Positions 33,963-42,387 are shown, counted from the stretch's first letter. The stretch: DNA of 60,472 bases from Ruminococcus sp. UBA3665 (GCA_002373165.1 DFJS01000042.1:1-60472); one strand, 5' to 3'. Notes: generated by a model not told the origin, from the letters alone. Made by a program: numbers and translations.

Positions 33963-35347
33963 AAAGTATCCGGCGTGTGCAGGGACTGATTACTGCTATG
34001 CTTCTGATTTTTCTGGCAGCATTTGCGTTTCTGGTCTATAAGCTCCAGACAGAAGCAGGATTTTATATCTCGAATGCTTCTAAAATCTCTATGGGCTTTA
34101 TTTATGACCGGAACGGCGATGTGCTGTTCGATGCCGATGCCGATGCCCAGATTTACGGCAGTGATTATTTTATCGATATCGGCAATCTGATCGGCGATAA
34201 TTCCCGACAGATGAGCAATACCCTTGCGGGAAAAAATATCGGAATGCTGGCAAATTTCAGTTTTATGCTGGGCGAACAGGAAAACGGTCAGGCATCTATT
34301 CACTGTACACTGGATCATAAAGTCAACAGAGATGTCTATGATGCATTCGGCAAAAAAAACGGCTGTGCCGTGGCATATAATTATCTGACAGGAGAAATTT
34401 ACCTTTGCCTCAGCAAGCCGAGTGTGAATATTTTAAATCATTATGAAGATCTGGATTCGCTCGAAACAGGAAGCCTGCTGTGTAAAGTATTTTATCCGAC
34501 TGTGCCGGGTTCGACACAGAAAATTTCCACAACACTGGCGGCTCTGGAATCGATGGGCTATGACAATCTGATTTCCAAAAGCTATGACTGTTCCGGCGTT
34601 TATACCAATCTGGACGGAAAGGATATCCGCTGTCATCTGGAAAGCGGCCACGGTACGCAGAATATCACAGAAGCTTTTGCCAACAGCTGCAATCCGTTTT
34701 TTGCACAGCTGGTGGAAGACCCTGCTCTGCCGCTGTATGATATCGAAAAAACTTATGAGAAGATGGGCTATCTTGTCAACGGCAAAGGAAATCAGAATTA
34801 TCTGGATATCAACGGTATTTCGGCCTTTACTGCTTCGACTTCTCTCAAAAGCAAGACGGATTTCAATACCCAGTGGGGCTGTATGGGACAGGGCGAAACA
34901 CTGGTCAGTCCTCTTCAGCTGATGGTCTGGCAGAGTGCCATTGCCAACGGGACAGGCATTGCCACCAATCCGTACCTGATCAGCTATGCAACAAAAGTCA
35001 GCGGAAAAGTCACGGCACAGGCCGAAACTTCTTACAGCAGCCAGATGTTTTCAGAAATTTCCGCCGGCTATATGAAAGAAATCATGCTGGATAACGGCCG
35101 CAAAAATTATGCATCTCTCCTGCCGGGCACGGATGTGGGAGTCAAATCCGGTACGGCGCAGGTCGAAAACGGCAATAAAGAAAATTCTCTTCTGACAGGC
35201 TTTGTGGATGACCCCGGCTTTCCGATTGCATTCTGCATTCAGATTGATGACAGAGTAAAAGGCGAAGTCAGCACTTCGGATATTGCCAAAGTCATGTTAC
35301 AGAATCTGTATGAAAGTTTTTATCCGTCTGAGAATGAAGCATCTTAA
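33959..35347 (+). CDS. Class B penicillin-binding transpeptidase (462 aa)
   Basis: It starts inside the SEDS stop (ATGA). One transmembrane helix at residues ~9-28 anchors it. The N-terminal region (~30-130) is shorter than in FtsI, as in the PbpA type. Catalytic motifs are complete: STQK (Ser185, Lys188), SCN (Ser243-Asn245) and KSGT (Lys396). It should cross-link the glycan strands made by the SEDS protein encoded just before it. The preceding PGSTQKI replaces the more common PGSTFKI, a mild variation. A strong terminator follows the stop. Confidence 0.92.
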   Translation: MKSIRRVQGLITAMLLIFLAAFAFLVYKLQTEAGFYISNASKISMGFIYDRNGDVLFDADADAQIYGSDYFIDIGNLIGDNSRQMSNTLAGKNIGMLANFSFMLGEQENGQASIHCTLDHKVNRDVYDAFGKKNGCAVAYNYLTGEIYLCLSKPSVNILNHYEDLDSLETGSLLCKVFYPTVPGSTQKISTTLAALESMGYDNLISKSYDCSGVYTNLDGKDIRCHLESGHGTQNITEAFANSCNPFFAQLVEDPALPLYDIEKTYEKMGYLVNGKGNQNYLDINGISAFTASTSLKSKTDFNTQWGCMGQGETLVSPLQLMVWQSAIANGTGIATNPYLISYATKVSGKVTAQAETSYSSQMFSEISAGYMKEIMLDNGRKNYASLLPGTDVGVKSGTAQVENGNKENSLLTGFVDDPGFPIAFCIQIDDRVKGEVSTSDIAKVMLQNLYESFYPSENEAS

Positions 35348-35350
35348 ATT

Positions 35351-35391
35351 TTTTCCGTTTCTGAAAAAAATCAGAAACGGAAAATTTTTTT
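35351..35391 (+). terminator. Intrinsic terminator of the FHA-SEDS-PBP operon
   Basis: TTTTCCGTTTCTGA pairs with TCAGAAACGGAAAA around an A-run, followed by seven T. From 35,392 to 35,493 I see only an AT-rich region with a poor promoter candidate (TATAAA near 35,426). Confidence 0.9.
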
Positions 35392-35493
35392 AAAAAATCC
35401 CATAAATCTGATTTCTCTGAAACGTATATAAAATAACAGAAATTCCTGTAACATTTCCGGAATTTTTAGCACTAACTGACAGGAGAAATTTTT

Positions 35494-36027
35494 ATGGAAG
35501 AAAAGAAAAAACTTAGTCCGAAATTATATTGTCTGGTTTTTCTGGGATTGGGAACGCTCCTGACCGGCTGGGGAATCTGGTGTCTGCATCAGCTGCCGGA
35601 AATGCAGTCCGGCTCTGCACTGGATACACGGTTTGCAGATTTCGGAATACTGAGTCTTCTGGAGCTGTTTCGCTGGGGAATGTCCGGGCTGATTTATTAT
35701 TTCTGGATGCTGATGGGCATAGTATGCACATGGAACGGCATCCTGCTGGTCTTCAACAGCATTCTGACCATGATTGTATTCAGAATCCGGACAGTGAAGG
35801 CCTTCGGCATTGCCGAAAAGATAAATTATATCTGGTTCGTACCGGTTTTCATTCGCATGATTCTGTTTGCCGTCCGGGAGTACCGCGGCACAGTGCCCGG
35901 AATGATAAAAACTATTATTCTGTTCTGGATTGGCAGCTGTTTTCTGAATCTGGCAGCCCTGGCATTCATGAAACTGTTCCGTCAGGAACGGAAAAATTTA
36001 CAGTCACAGAAAGGAGCATCTGCATGA
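35494..36027 (+). CDS. Multi-pass membrane protein of unknown function (177 aa)
   Basis: AGGAG lies upstream of the ATG. Four hydrophobic segments are visible (about residues 11-30, 66-90, 108-126 and 138-160), with Trp-rich loops such as LFRWGMSGLIYYFW. The C-terminal tail is basic. I do not recognise the family. It is the first of three short membrane-protein genes that run without gaps into the GH43-like gene, and its stop overlaps the next start (ATGA). Confidence 0.7.
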   Translation: MEEKKKLSPKLYCLVFLGLGTLLTGWGIWCLHQLPEMQSGSALDTRFADFGILSLLELFRWGMSGLIYYFWMLMGIVCTWNGILLVFNSILTMIVFRIRTVKAFGIAEKINYIWFVPVFIRMILFAVREYRGTVPGMIKTIILFWIGSCFLNLAALAFMKLFRQERKNLQSQKGASA

Positions 36028-36221
36028 GTATACTTTTCATTCTTGGAATTGTCATGGCAGTTATTTTTTCAGGTGCGTTTATCAATCTGCATCAATCGGA
36101 ACAGGATGAGGAGAAAAAAGAAAAAAATCAGCATATTATTTCAGCAGTTGTCATGCTTGCGGCACTGGCACTGCTGGCTTCTGTGATTGCAGTTCCGATT
36201 TTATCCGAATATTTTTTCTGA
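36024..36221 (+). CDS. Small two-pass membrane protein (65 aa)
   Basis: The ATG overlaps the previous stop and has AAAGGAG nine bases upstream. Hydrophobic segments (MSILFILGIVMAVIFSGAF and HIISAVVMLAALALLASVIA) flank a charged loop (QSEQDEEKKEKNQ). No family recognised. Gene spacing (ATGA before, 16 bases after) supports it as a real gene in a membrane-protein operon. Confidence 0.65.
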   Translation: MSILFILGIVMAVIFSGAFINLHQSEQDEEKKEKNQHIISAVVMLAALALLASVIAVPILSEYFF

Positions 36222-36237
36222 AAGGGGAATTTTTATC

Positions 36238-36402
36238 ATGTTTCTGGAACATCTGGAATCTTTGCCGGCTGCTGTTATTGTTGTGATTGGTCTGGCAGCA
36301 ATTCGTTTTGTCATGAAACTGACATCGAAATTACTGAAACTCTTTTTTACTGTCGGCGTGCTTTTGTTTTTGTTTGTTGGTCTGTATCTTCTGGTACAGT
36401 AA
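36238..36402 (+). CDS. Small membrane protein (54 aa)
   Basis: The ATG at 36,238 is preceded by AAAGGGG ten bases upstream. Two hydrophobic segments are joined by a short basic loop (MKLTSKLLK). No family recognised. It ends 27 bases before the GH43-like gene, which has its own AAGGAG, so the two are probably co-transcribed. Confidence 0.6.
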   Translation: MFLEHLESLPAAVIVVIGLAAIRFVMKLTSKLLKLFFTVGVLLFLFVGLYLLVQ

Positions 36403-36429
36403 TCTAATTCTGAAGGAGTGTGAAGTTTT

Positions 36430-39171
36430 ATGAATCAGATTTTCAATCCGTTTCTGCCGTTATTTGAATATATTCCGGACGGAGAACCGCATGTATTCGG
36501 CGACAGGCTGTATTTATTCGGCTCGCATGACAAAGAGGGCGGCGACACGTTCTGTATGCTGGATTATGCAGTGTATTCGGCACATGTCAGCGATCTGAAA
36601 AACTGGCGTTACGAAGGAATTATCTATCGCGCCTCGCAGGATCCGCTTTACAGTCCGGCACGGCCTTATATGTATGCCCCGGATGTCGTGCAGGGCAATG
36701 ACGGCAGATTTTATTTATATTACTGTCTTTCCGGCAAATTCGGGAACGGCGGCTATCACGGCCCTATCAGCGTGGCCGTCTGCAATACACCTGCCGGACA
36801 GTACCGCTATCTTGGATTTGTAAAAAATCCGGACGGTTCGCCCATGCAGACTTATGTCTGCTTTGATCCGGCTGTTCTGAATGACAACGGCACTATCCGG
36901 CTGTATTACGGCACACAGTATCCGTTCGAGGAAGAACAGGATTTCAGAGCTAATCCGGAACGCATTCGGCAGGAATGTGAAATGTTCGGCAAAACACAGG
37001 AAGAAATTCTCAATACGCCGGAGAGCGTCATGGGAGCTTCGATGTGTGTACTCGCGGACGATATGCTGACTGTCACAGAACCGCCCCGGCATATCATTCC
37101 CTATGCTGTCAGGAACACCAGCTTTGAAGCGCATCCTTTTTTTGAAGCCTCTTCTATGCGAAAAATCGGAGAAAAATATTATTTTATTTATTCCTCCTGG
37201 CAGAATCATGAATTATGCTATGCTGTCAGCGATTTTCCGGATAAAAATTTCACATTCGGCGGAACTATCATATCCAACGGCGATATTGGCTATCAGGGAA
37301 GAAAACCGGAAGACAGGCTCAATATGACAGGAACGACTCACGGCAGCATCGTGTGTGTACGGAATCAATGGTATGTATTTTATCACAGACTGACACACAA
37401 ATCCGATTACAGCCGTCAGGCATGTGCGGAACGCATTCAGATTCTGCCGGACGGACATATTCCGCAGGTAGAGCTTACTTCCTGCGGCCTGAACAATGCG
37501 CCGCTGACGGCTTCCGGAACTTATCCGGCAGTCATTGCCTGCAATATCACCAACGGCCATATGCCGCACGGCTCAAACTCACAGCATCATGAAAAATTTC
37601 CTCATGTCACGCATGAGAATCAGGACAGATTTATCACCGAAATTTCTGACGGCACGCTGCTGGGCTATAAATATTTCCAGTTTGATAAAAATCAAAAAAA
37701 TCTGAGACTGAAAATCAGATATCAGGCAGACGGAAACGGCGTATTCCGGATTTATACCGATCCGCACATAACAGAAACTGCCGGAGAAATTCATGTTTCT
37801 CCCTGCGGAGCCTGGACAGATGCCGAAGCCGGTCTTACCGTCAAAAACGGCATCTGGCCGCTGTATCTTGTTTACTCCGGAGAGGGAGAGGCCAGACTGC
37901 TCGAACTGGAATTTATTTCCGACTCGTTCAACCCTGATGCGGAAACCGGACAAAAATCCGGATTCTTCATGGCGTTGTGCCTGGTTGCCGGAGCCGGCAT
38001 TTTTCTTGCCGGAGCTTCCCTGCTTGGCAGAATTATGAATCCTGACGAACCGGAACCGAAACTTCTGGAAGAACCAACTGAAACGGTTCAAACTGTCTAT
38101 TTTCCGCCGTCTGCGACAGAAACGGAATCTTATCGCGCATCTGGAAGAACTACCGTCACTGCTACAACGGGCTATCAGTCCGGCAGAAGACCTTATGAAC
38201 CCGGAAACTATGAAGTCGGAAAAGATCTCCCGGCCGGATTGTACGTCGCGGCAGCGGATACAAATGACAGCTACGGCGATTTTTATTTCGGCGTTTATGA
38301 ATCGCCTTATTCCGAAGGTGAAGATACTCCTGAAATCGGCGGCGGCTGGCAGCAGAATTATTATTATATCGAACTGGAAGACGGACAGTTCATTCATTTT
38401 TCCTGGGCGAAATTATATCCGTTTTCAGAATCTTCCCAGCAGCTGGACCCCTATGCCACAAGCGGCATGTTCAAAGTATATCATGATCTTCCGGGCGGTA
38501 CTTACACACTGATTGCGGATGACAGTTACGAAGGCATGTTCTCAGTTCTGGAAGGCGCAGGCGTTCCGGAACACTATGTGACAGATACTGCCTGTCCGGA
38601 TTATCCGATTGATGCAGGAGAATATTATATCATTCCGGAAGGCGAAACAGCCGAAATTACTCTCCGTGAAGAACAATATCTACAGACAAAATTCTGTCAT
38701 ATTATTGAAGAAAGCTATCCTGCCGGGAATTATACTGTCGGCAGTGATCTTCCGGCCGGACTGTATGCCGCTGTTTATGAACCGAAAACTACTTTCGGCG
38801 ATCAGTTTCTGCTGGAAGTCCGCGGCCGGAACGGAGAAGTCCTGGTTGGCGGCTATACGAACCGATGCCGCTATCTGGAACTCACAGAGGGCCAAACAGT
38901 ATCTTTTCAGAATTCCGTACTCTACAGGGCGGAATATACCCGTCATATGCCGGACCCGTTCGGGAATGCTGGCATGTACTGGGTCGGCCATGATGTTCCG
39001 GCCGGAACTTATACTGTCCGGAATGTTTCCGATTCCGGAATGTGCGCTGTCTTTGACGGAGCCGGCACAGATGCCCAGGTTCTGACAGCCAGGACAATCC
39101 GTTCTGATTATGAAATTACGCTCCATGACGGCGAATTTATCGAACTGCGAAATTGTTATCTTGTCAGCTGA
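36430..39171 (+). CDS. GH43-like glycosidase fused to a membrane segment and two repeat domains (913 aa)
   Basis: Residues 1-~330 are a five-bladed-propeller GH43 domain that begins at the first residue with no signal peptide (NPFLPLFEYIPDGEPHVFGD). The likely catalytic base is Asp17, the pKa modulator Asp85 (YAPDV) and the acid Glu239 (PFFEASS). All are present, as is the GTTHGSI strand. Residues ~340-505 are a second beta domain. A single transmembrane helix follows at ~511-535, then a Pro/Glu/Thr linker. Two copies of a ~150-residue repeat start with GNYEVGKDLPAGLY (~588) and GNYTVGSDLPAGLY (~762). With no signal peptide, the enzyme would sit inside the cell and the repeats outside, an odd layout. 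Known GH43 enzymes cut arabinan and xylan side chains. It follows three small membrane-protein genes. Confidence 0.82.
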   Translation: MNQIFNPFLPLFEYIPDGEPHVFGDRLYLFGSHDKEGGDTFCMLDYAVYSAHVSDLKNWRYEGIIYRASQDPLYSPARPYMYAPDVVQGNDGRFYLYYCLSGKFGNGGYHGPISVAVCNTPAGQYRYLGFVKNPDGSPMQTYVCFDPAVLNDNGTIRLYYGTQYPFEEEQDFRANPERIRQECEMFGKTQEEILNTPESVMGASMCVLADDMLTVTEPPRHIIPYAVRNTSFEAHPFFEASSMRKIGEKYYFIYSSWQNHELCYAVSDFPDKNFTFGGTIISNGDIGYQGRKPEDRLNMTGTTHGSIVCVRNQWYVFYHRLTHKSDYSRQACAERIQILPDGHIPQVELTSCGLNNAPLTASGTYPAVIACNITNGHMPHGSNSQHHEKFPHVTHENQDRFITEISDGTLLGYKYFQFDKNQKNLRLKIRYQADGNGVFRIYTDPHITETAGEIHVSPCGAWTDAEAGLTVKNGIWPLYLVYSGEGEARLLELEFISDSFNPDAETGQKSGFFMALCLVAGAGIFLAGASLLGRIMNPDEPEPKLLEEPTETVQTVYFPPSATETESYRASGRTTVTATTGYQSGRRPYEPGNYEVGKDLPAGLYVAAADTNDSYGDFYFGVYESPYSEGEDTPEIGGGWQQNYYYIELEDGQFIHFSWAKLYPFSESSQQLDPYATSGMFKVYHDLPGGTYTLIADDSYEGMFSVLEGAGVPEHYVTDTACPDYPIDAGEYYIIPEGETAEITLREEQYLQTKFCHIIEESYPAGNYTVGSDLPAGLYAAVYEPKTTFGDQFLLEVRGRNGEVLVGGYTNRCRYLELTEGQTVSFQNSVLYRAEYTRHMPDPFGNAGMYWVGHDVPAGTYTVRNVSDSGMCAVFDGAGTDAQVLTARTIRSDYEITLHDGEFIELRNCYLVS

Positions 39172-39233
39172 ATTCTGCGCGTTTTATTGATTTTTCTCTG
39201 AAAATTTAGGAAAAACTCTGTGAATTCTGATTC

Positions 39234-39262
39234 TTGACAAAACCGGCAGATTATGTTATTAT
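39234..39262 (+). promoter_or_regulatory. Sigma-A promoter of the DUF2798 gene and its leader RNA
   Basis: TTGACA (39,234-39,239), 17 bases, TATTAT (39,257-39,262), with TATAAT three bases on. The leader to the ATG at 39,395 is about 125 bases. Confidence 0.82.
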
Positions 39263-39290
39263 AATATCATCATAAATTTGTATTGGCAAC

Positions 39291-39367
39291 GACACATGCG
39301 GCACTCCGGTGCATAAGTCTGATTACGGGACAGCCTCCCGGCATCAGCCTGTCCGGGCGCATGTGTC
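39291..39367 (+). ncRNA. Structured leader RNA (candidate riboswitch)
   Basis: GACACATGCG (39,291-39,300) pairs perfectly with CGCATGTGTC (39,358-39,367), closing a multibranch element. Inside are GCAC-TCCG-GTGC (39,301-39,312), a UNCG-type capped hairpin, an unpaired ATAAGTCTGATTA linker, and GGACAG (39,328-39,333) paired with CTGTCC (39,349-39,354). CCCGG (39,337-39,341) could instead pair with CCGGG (39,353-39,357), so two folds are possible. TTTTGTTG follows the closing stem. It lies between promoter and start codon, the usual place for a riboswitch. I do not match it to a known class. Confidence 0.6.
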
Positions 39368-39394
39368 TTTTGTTGTCTGAAAGGAGAAATTTCT

Positions 39395-39964
39395 ATGCCA
39401 AGAAATCAGTTTGAACGCATGATGTTTGCGCTGTTCACAGTGATTGTGACAGTCCATGCCTATGTATTCTACAGTCTGTATGTAATCAACGGGAATACAT
39501 TCACGCAGATGACGGGAGAAACACATGTACTCCCGGCAATCCGCGCGATGGGCGGCATATCAGTTCTGGGTCATGCCGTGCCGGTCTGGGCGGTTGTCCT
39601 GATTGAATTTATACTCGCCTACACGCTGGAAGTCACAATGGGAAGCCCCTGTTCGTTCAGGCTGGCCTGTAAAGTATTCGATCCGGCAAAGACAAATCCT
39701 GTTCTGTTCGAGACGGCCATTATCTGCGCAACGGTCGGCCTGATGTGCCCGGCGATGAGTTTTCTTGCCGCAATTCTGTATTATCCTTATCAGTATATGG
39801 ATTTTAATTTCTTCACGCTTCTGGCGAACTGGCTGAAATTAATCTGTTATAATTTTCCGTTTGCATGTTTCAGTCAGCTGTTTTTCATTCAGCCGCTGAT
39901 CCGGACGGTATTCAAGGCCGTATTCCGCCGTACAGAATCTGACGAGAGCGCACAGACTGCATAA
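39395..39964 (+). CDS. DUF2798 family membrane protein (189 aa)
   Basis: AAAGGAG lies eight bases before the ATG. The protein is two DUF2798 units in tandem, each with two transmembrane helices: MPRNQFERMMFALFTVIVTV with its LIEFILAYTLE helix, then NPVLFETAIICATVGLMCPA with the WLKLICYNFPFA helix. The function of the family is not known. The gene is alone between its promoter and leader RNA and its own terminator. If the leader is a riboswitch, the protein probably moves or handles its ligand. Confidence 0.82.
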   Translation: MPRNQFERMMFALFTVIVTVHAYVFYSLYVINGNTFTQMTGETHVLPAIRAMGGISVLGHAVPVWAVVLIEFILAYTLEVTMGSPCSFRLACKVFDPAKTNPVLFETAIICATVGLMCPAMSFLAAILYYPYQYMDFNFFTLLANWLKLICYNFPFACFSQLFFIQPLIRTVFKAVFRRTESDESAQTA

Positions 39965-39966
39965 TC

Positions 39967-40001
39967 AAAAAGCGTCCGGAATGGTATTCCGGACGTTTTT
40001 T
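39967..40001. terminator. Bidirectional terminator
   Basis: AAAAAGCGTCCGGAAT pairs with ATTCCGGACGTTTTTTT around GGT. It lies between the convergent DUF2798 and DUF1295 genes. Confidence 0.92.
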
Positions 40002-40778
40002 TCAGGCAACCAGCCATGTATATTTTTCAACACTGTATAACGGGATAAACGGAATCATGATAGGCGTTTTCTTCACATAGGCCTGATATTCAGGGTCATT
40101 GCCATAAGTACGGTTCTGGCGCATTTCCAGCCGCCGTGCGCCGCCGAACATGACATAAATAATTCCCAGATATCCCAGCAGAACAATCACCCACTGCAAT
40201 ACTCCGGAATAGGCTGTAATACCGCCGAGGAACATTCCTGTCCAGAACAGCATTTCTCCGAAATAGTTCGGGCATCTGACGAGTCTGTATAATCCTGTAT
40301 CCACAAAGCGGTGGGGATTGCTTTTTTTCGCCTGATTTTTCTGAAAATCTGCAAGGGATTCAATCACAAGGCCGCACAGACTGATGAAAATGCCCAGAAT
40401 CAGCATAATTTTACTGCCTTTCTGATTGGCAAACCGGAATGTGACCGGAGCTGTTTCGCAGGCATAGAGAATGGCGGCACTCACCCAGATTGCAATTTTC
40501 GAGCCGATACTCATTCCTTCGCCGGATTTGATTTCTGTTTTCATTTTGTCATGATATGAGCTGCTCTTGATTTCGCGCAGTGCAAGATAACCGCCCAGCC
40601 GGCAGCCGTAGAGAATCAGCAGCAGCGATGCCGGAACAGATGCGCCCAGAATCAGCAGCAATATGCCGATTGCTGCTACTGCAAAACCGTAGCCGATGGA
40701 AATAAACCACACATATTTCTTAAAACCGATACTGCTGAACAGCAGGGCAATCAAGAGCGTGTAAAAAAATATTTTCAT
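40002..40778 (-). CDS. DUF1295 / steroid 5-alpha-reductase-like membrane protein (258 aa)
   Basis: AAGGAGG precedes the ATG. Six or seven transmembrane segments are seen. The C-terminal half carries the family signature HRFVDTGLYRLVRCPNYFGE (~156-175), then FGGARRLEMRQNRTYGNDPEYQAY. DUF1295 proteins are related to 5-alpha-reductases and isoprenylcysteine methyltransferases; substrates in bacteria are mostly unknown. It has its own promoter and shares a terminator with the convergent DUF2798 gene. Confidence 0.87.
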   Translation of the reverse strand: MKIFFYTLLIALLFSSIGFKKYVWFISIGYGFAVAAIGILLLILGASVPASLLLILYGCRLGGYLALREIKSSSYHDKMKTEIKSGEGMSIGSKIAIWVSAAILYACETAPVTFRFANQKGSKIMLILGIFISLCGLVIESLADFQKNQAKKSNPHRFVDTGLYRLVRCPNYFGEMLFWTGMFLGGITAYSGVLQWVIVLLGYLGIIYVMFGGARRLEMRQNRTYGNDPEYQAYVKKTPIMIPFIPLYSVEKYTWLVA

Positions 40779-40804
40779 AACGATCTGCCTCCTTATTGAT
40801 ATTT

Positions 40805-40833
40805 ATTATAACACCTGACAGAAAAAATGTCAA
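40805..40833 (-). promoter_or_regulatory. Sigma-A promoter of the DUF1295 gene
   Basis: TTGACA (40,828-40,833), 17 bases, TATAAT (40,805-40,810). Confidence 0.87.
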
Positions 40834-40862
40834 GCTGTAAAAATTCATCAGGAATTTTCAGA

Positions 40863-41843
40863 TCAATCCGGTATAATTACAGTAGTATAAGTTGTCTGGG
40901 AAAGTTCCGGAATGATTTTATCCGTGCTGATGGTAATTCTGTCAGTTTCGCCGAACAGAGCTTTCCATTCTTCCGGAGTGAGGAAATCGTCCGGTTCTTC
41001 GGTACTTTCTGTTGATGATGCAGGTTCGGAAAAATATTCTGTAGGAGCTTCGGTAGGGGCTTCGGTGGGAGCTTCAGTAGAGTTTTCGGGAAAGATTTCA
41101 ATTTCTGTAGGTTCTGTCTGTATAGGCTCTTCAGTAGGGTCTAGAATTTCTTCTGTTGTACCGGATTCTTCCGGTTCGGAAATTTGTTCTGTGGGTTCTG
41201 TAAAGATTTCCGGGGGAGCTTCTGTGAGTTCTTCCGCAGGAACTGTTTCTGTCTGTACGGGAGGGATTTCAGTTATCGTCTGAGTTTCTGTGGCAGCAGC
41301 CGTAACAACTGTTGTCACAGATGTTTCTTTTACAGTTGTTCTGACTGTGGAAACAGATGTGCTTTTTTCCTGTTCAGTCGCAGGAACAGCCGTTTCTTCT
41401 GTCATGCCGGTTTCGGAATGCAGTATTTCCGCGGCCGGAACGGCTTTGATGGTAGTCACGGAAGTCGTGCTGATTTTTTCGTCATGATTTGCTGTGCTGG
41501 TAAATTCGGGAAAATTTTCAGTTTCCGGGGCAGGTTCTGTATGAATTTCTTCGTTCTGACGGGAAATTGTAGCAGTTGGTTCGGCAGCATCGCTGGAAGC
41601 CGGAGAGAATACCGATGTATGAAGCATTTCTGTCATTTTGCTGGCCGTTACGGTGGCAGCAGTGGCCTCGGTCTGCGAGGGGCGCGACATAGGCCGTTCC
41701 AGTTTCAGGAACATGCCCACTCCCAGCACACAGCCGGCACACAGTGCCGAAACAGAAACTGCATTCTGAATTTTTTTCATTTTGCGCTTATGTGCATTGG
41801 CCGCTTGGATTACATTCTGATATACTTCGTCATATGTTTTCAA
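40863..41843 (-). CDS. Probable membrane anti-sigma factor with Thr/Glu/Pro-rich ectodomain (326 aa)
   Basis: The start is a TTG at 41,843 with AAGGAGGGG seven bases upstream, inside the end of the sigma gene. Residues 1-25 are a short basic cytosolic part (KTYDEVYQNVIQAANAHKRK). A transmembrane helix lies at ~26-47. The remaining 280 residues are a low-complexity Thr/Glu/Ser/Pro stalk with TEAP repeats and a small end segment. There is no ZAS zinc motif. The call rests mainly on overlap with an ECF sigma gene and on the membrane layout. The short cytosolic part is smaller than in usual anti-sigma factors, so a target surface protein is an alternative. Confidence 0.7.
   Translation of the reverse strand: MKTYDEVYQNVIQAANAHKRKMKKIQNAVSVSALCAGCVLGVGMFLKLERPMSRPSQTEATAATVTASKMTEMLHTSVFSPASSDAAEPTATISRQNEEIHTEPAPETENFPEFTSTANHDEKISTTSVTTIKAVPAAEILHSETGMTEETAVPATEQEKSTSVSTVRTTVKETSVTTVVTAAATETQTITEIPPVQTETVPAEELTEAPPEIFTEPTEQISEPEESGTTEEILDPTEEPIQTEPTEIEIFPENSTEAPTEAPTEAPTEYFSEPASSTESTEEPDDFLTPEEWKALFGETDRITISTDKIIPELSQTTYTTVIIPD
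41041..41088 (-). repeat. 12-bp tandem repeat encoding TEAP units
   Basis: Four degenerate 12-bp units (gtaggagcttcg and variants) encode three TEAP units and a TEYF variant in the stalk of the anti-sigma-like protein. Confidence 0.75.
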
Positions 41844-42387
41844 TGGAATACCCCTCCTTTTCCAGAATTTTCCGGAGTGCCTGTCTTGCCTGGTAGCCGA
41901 CTGCCGTGGCCTGACGTTCGGTACATTTCATAATTCTGGCACATTCCGGAATTGTCAGCTGTTCAAAATAGCGCAGATACAGAATCTCACGATATTCCAG
42001 CTTTAATTTGCGCATAGCATGGTGCAGAGCCTGGGCAGAATCTTTCAGTTCCATTCTGGCTTCTATTTTCTGCATATCGTCTTCTATGTTCTCCGTCAGT
42101 TCCTGAGACATATCGATATGCCGTTTCTGTTTTTTCAGATGATTGATTGACAGATTCCGGCATATTTTAAACAGATAGGCTTTCAGCTGATTTTCGTGAA
42201 CCAGTCTGGGACGCTTGATGGAAAGACGGATTAAAGCCTCCTGTGCGATATCTTCTGCATCAGAGAGATTCTGCACATAGCCGTTTGTGAACAACAGCAT
42301 ATCGTCCCAGTATAATTCCACGACTGTTTTTAATGCCGACTGGTCGCCTTCAAGAAAACGGAGATAACTATCTAGTCCGTTCTCCAT
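41830..42387 (-). CDS. ECF-type RNA polymerase sigma factor (185 aa)
   Basis: The ATG at 42,387 has AAGGAGG five bases upstream; the frame runs 69 codons further but that part is non-coding in character. Region 2 is seen as LSDAEDIAQEALIRLSIKRP and LKAYLFKICRNLSINHLKKQ (~49-95). Region 4 is LKLEYREILYLRYFEQLTIPECARIMKCTERQATAVGY (~127-165) in shortened form: LYLRYFEQLTIPECARIMKC. It directs transcription of an envelope or stress regulon not visible here. The overlap with the membrane protein gene suggests control by it. No clear sigma-A promoter was found in 42,388-42,511, so it may be autoregulated. Confidence 0.88.
   Translation of the reverse strand: MENGLDSYLRFLEGDQSALKTVVELYWDDMLLFTNGYVQNLSDAEDIAQEALIRLSIKRPRLVHENQLKAYLFKICRNLSINHLKKQKRHIDMSQELTENIEDDMQKIEARMELKDSAQALHHAMRKLKLEYREILYLRYFEQLTIPECARIMKCTERQATAVGYQARQALRKILEKEGYSIENI

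Noticed and set aside
39291..39367. An intrinsic terminator of the GH43-like gene
   Set aside because: The element lies downstream of a clear promoter and has a multibranch fold, not one stem with a T-run. The GH43-like gene shows no obvious terminator.
39291..39367. A NiCo riboswitch because of GGACAG
   Set aside because: The remaining conserved parts of that class as I remember them are not in the right order, so I leave it unassigned.
41041..41088. A CRISPR-like array
   Set aside because: The 12-bp units are coding TEAP repeats without spacers.
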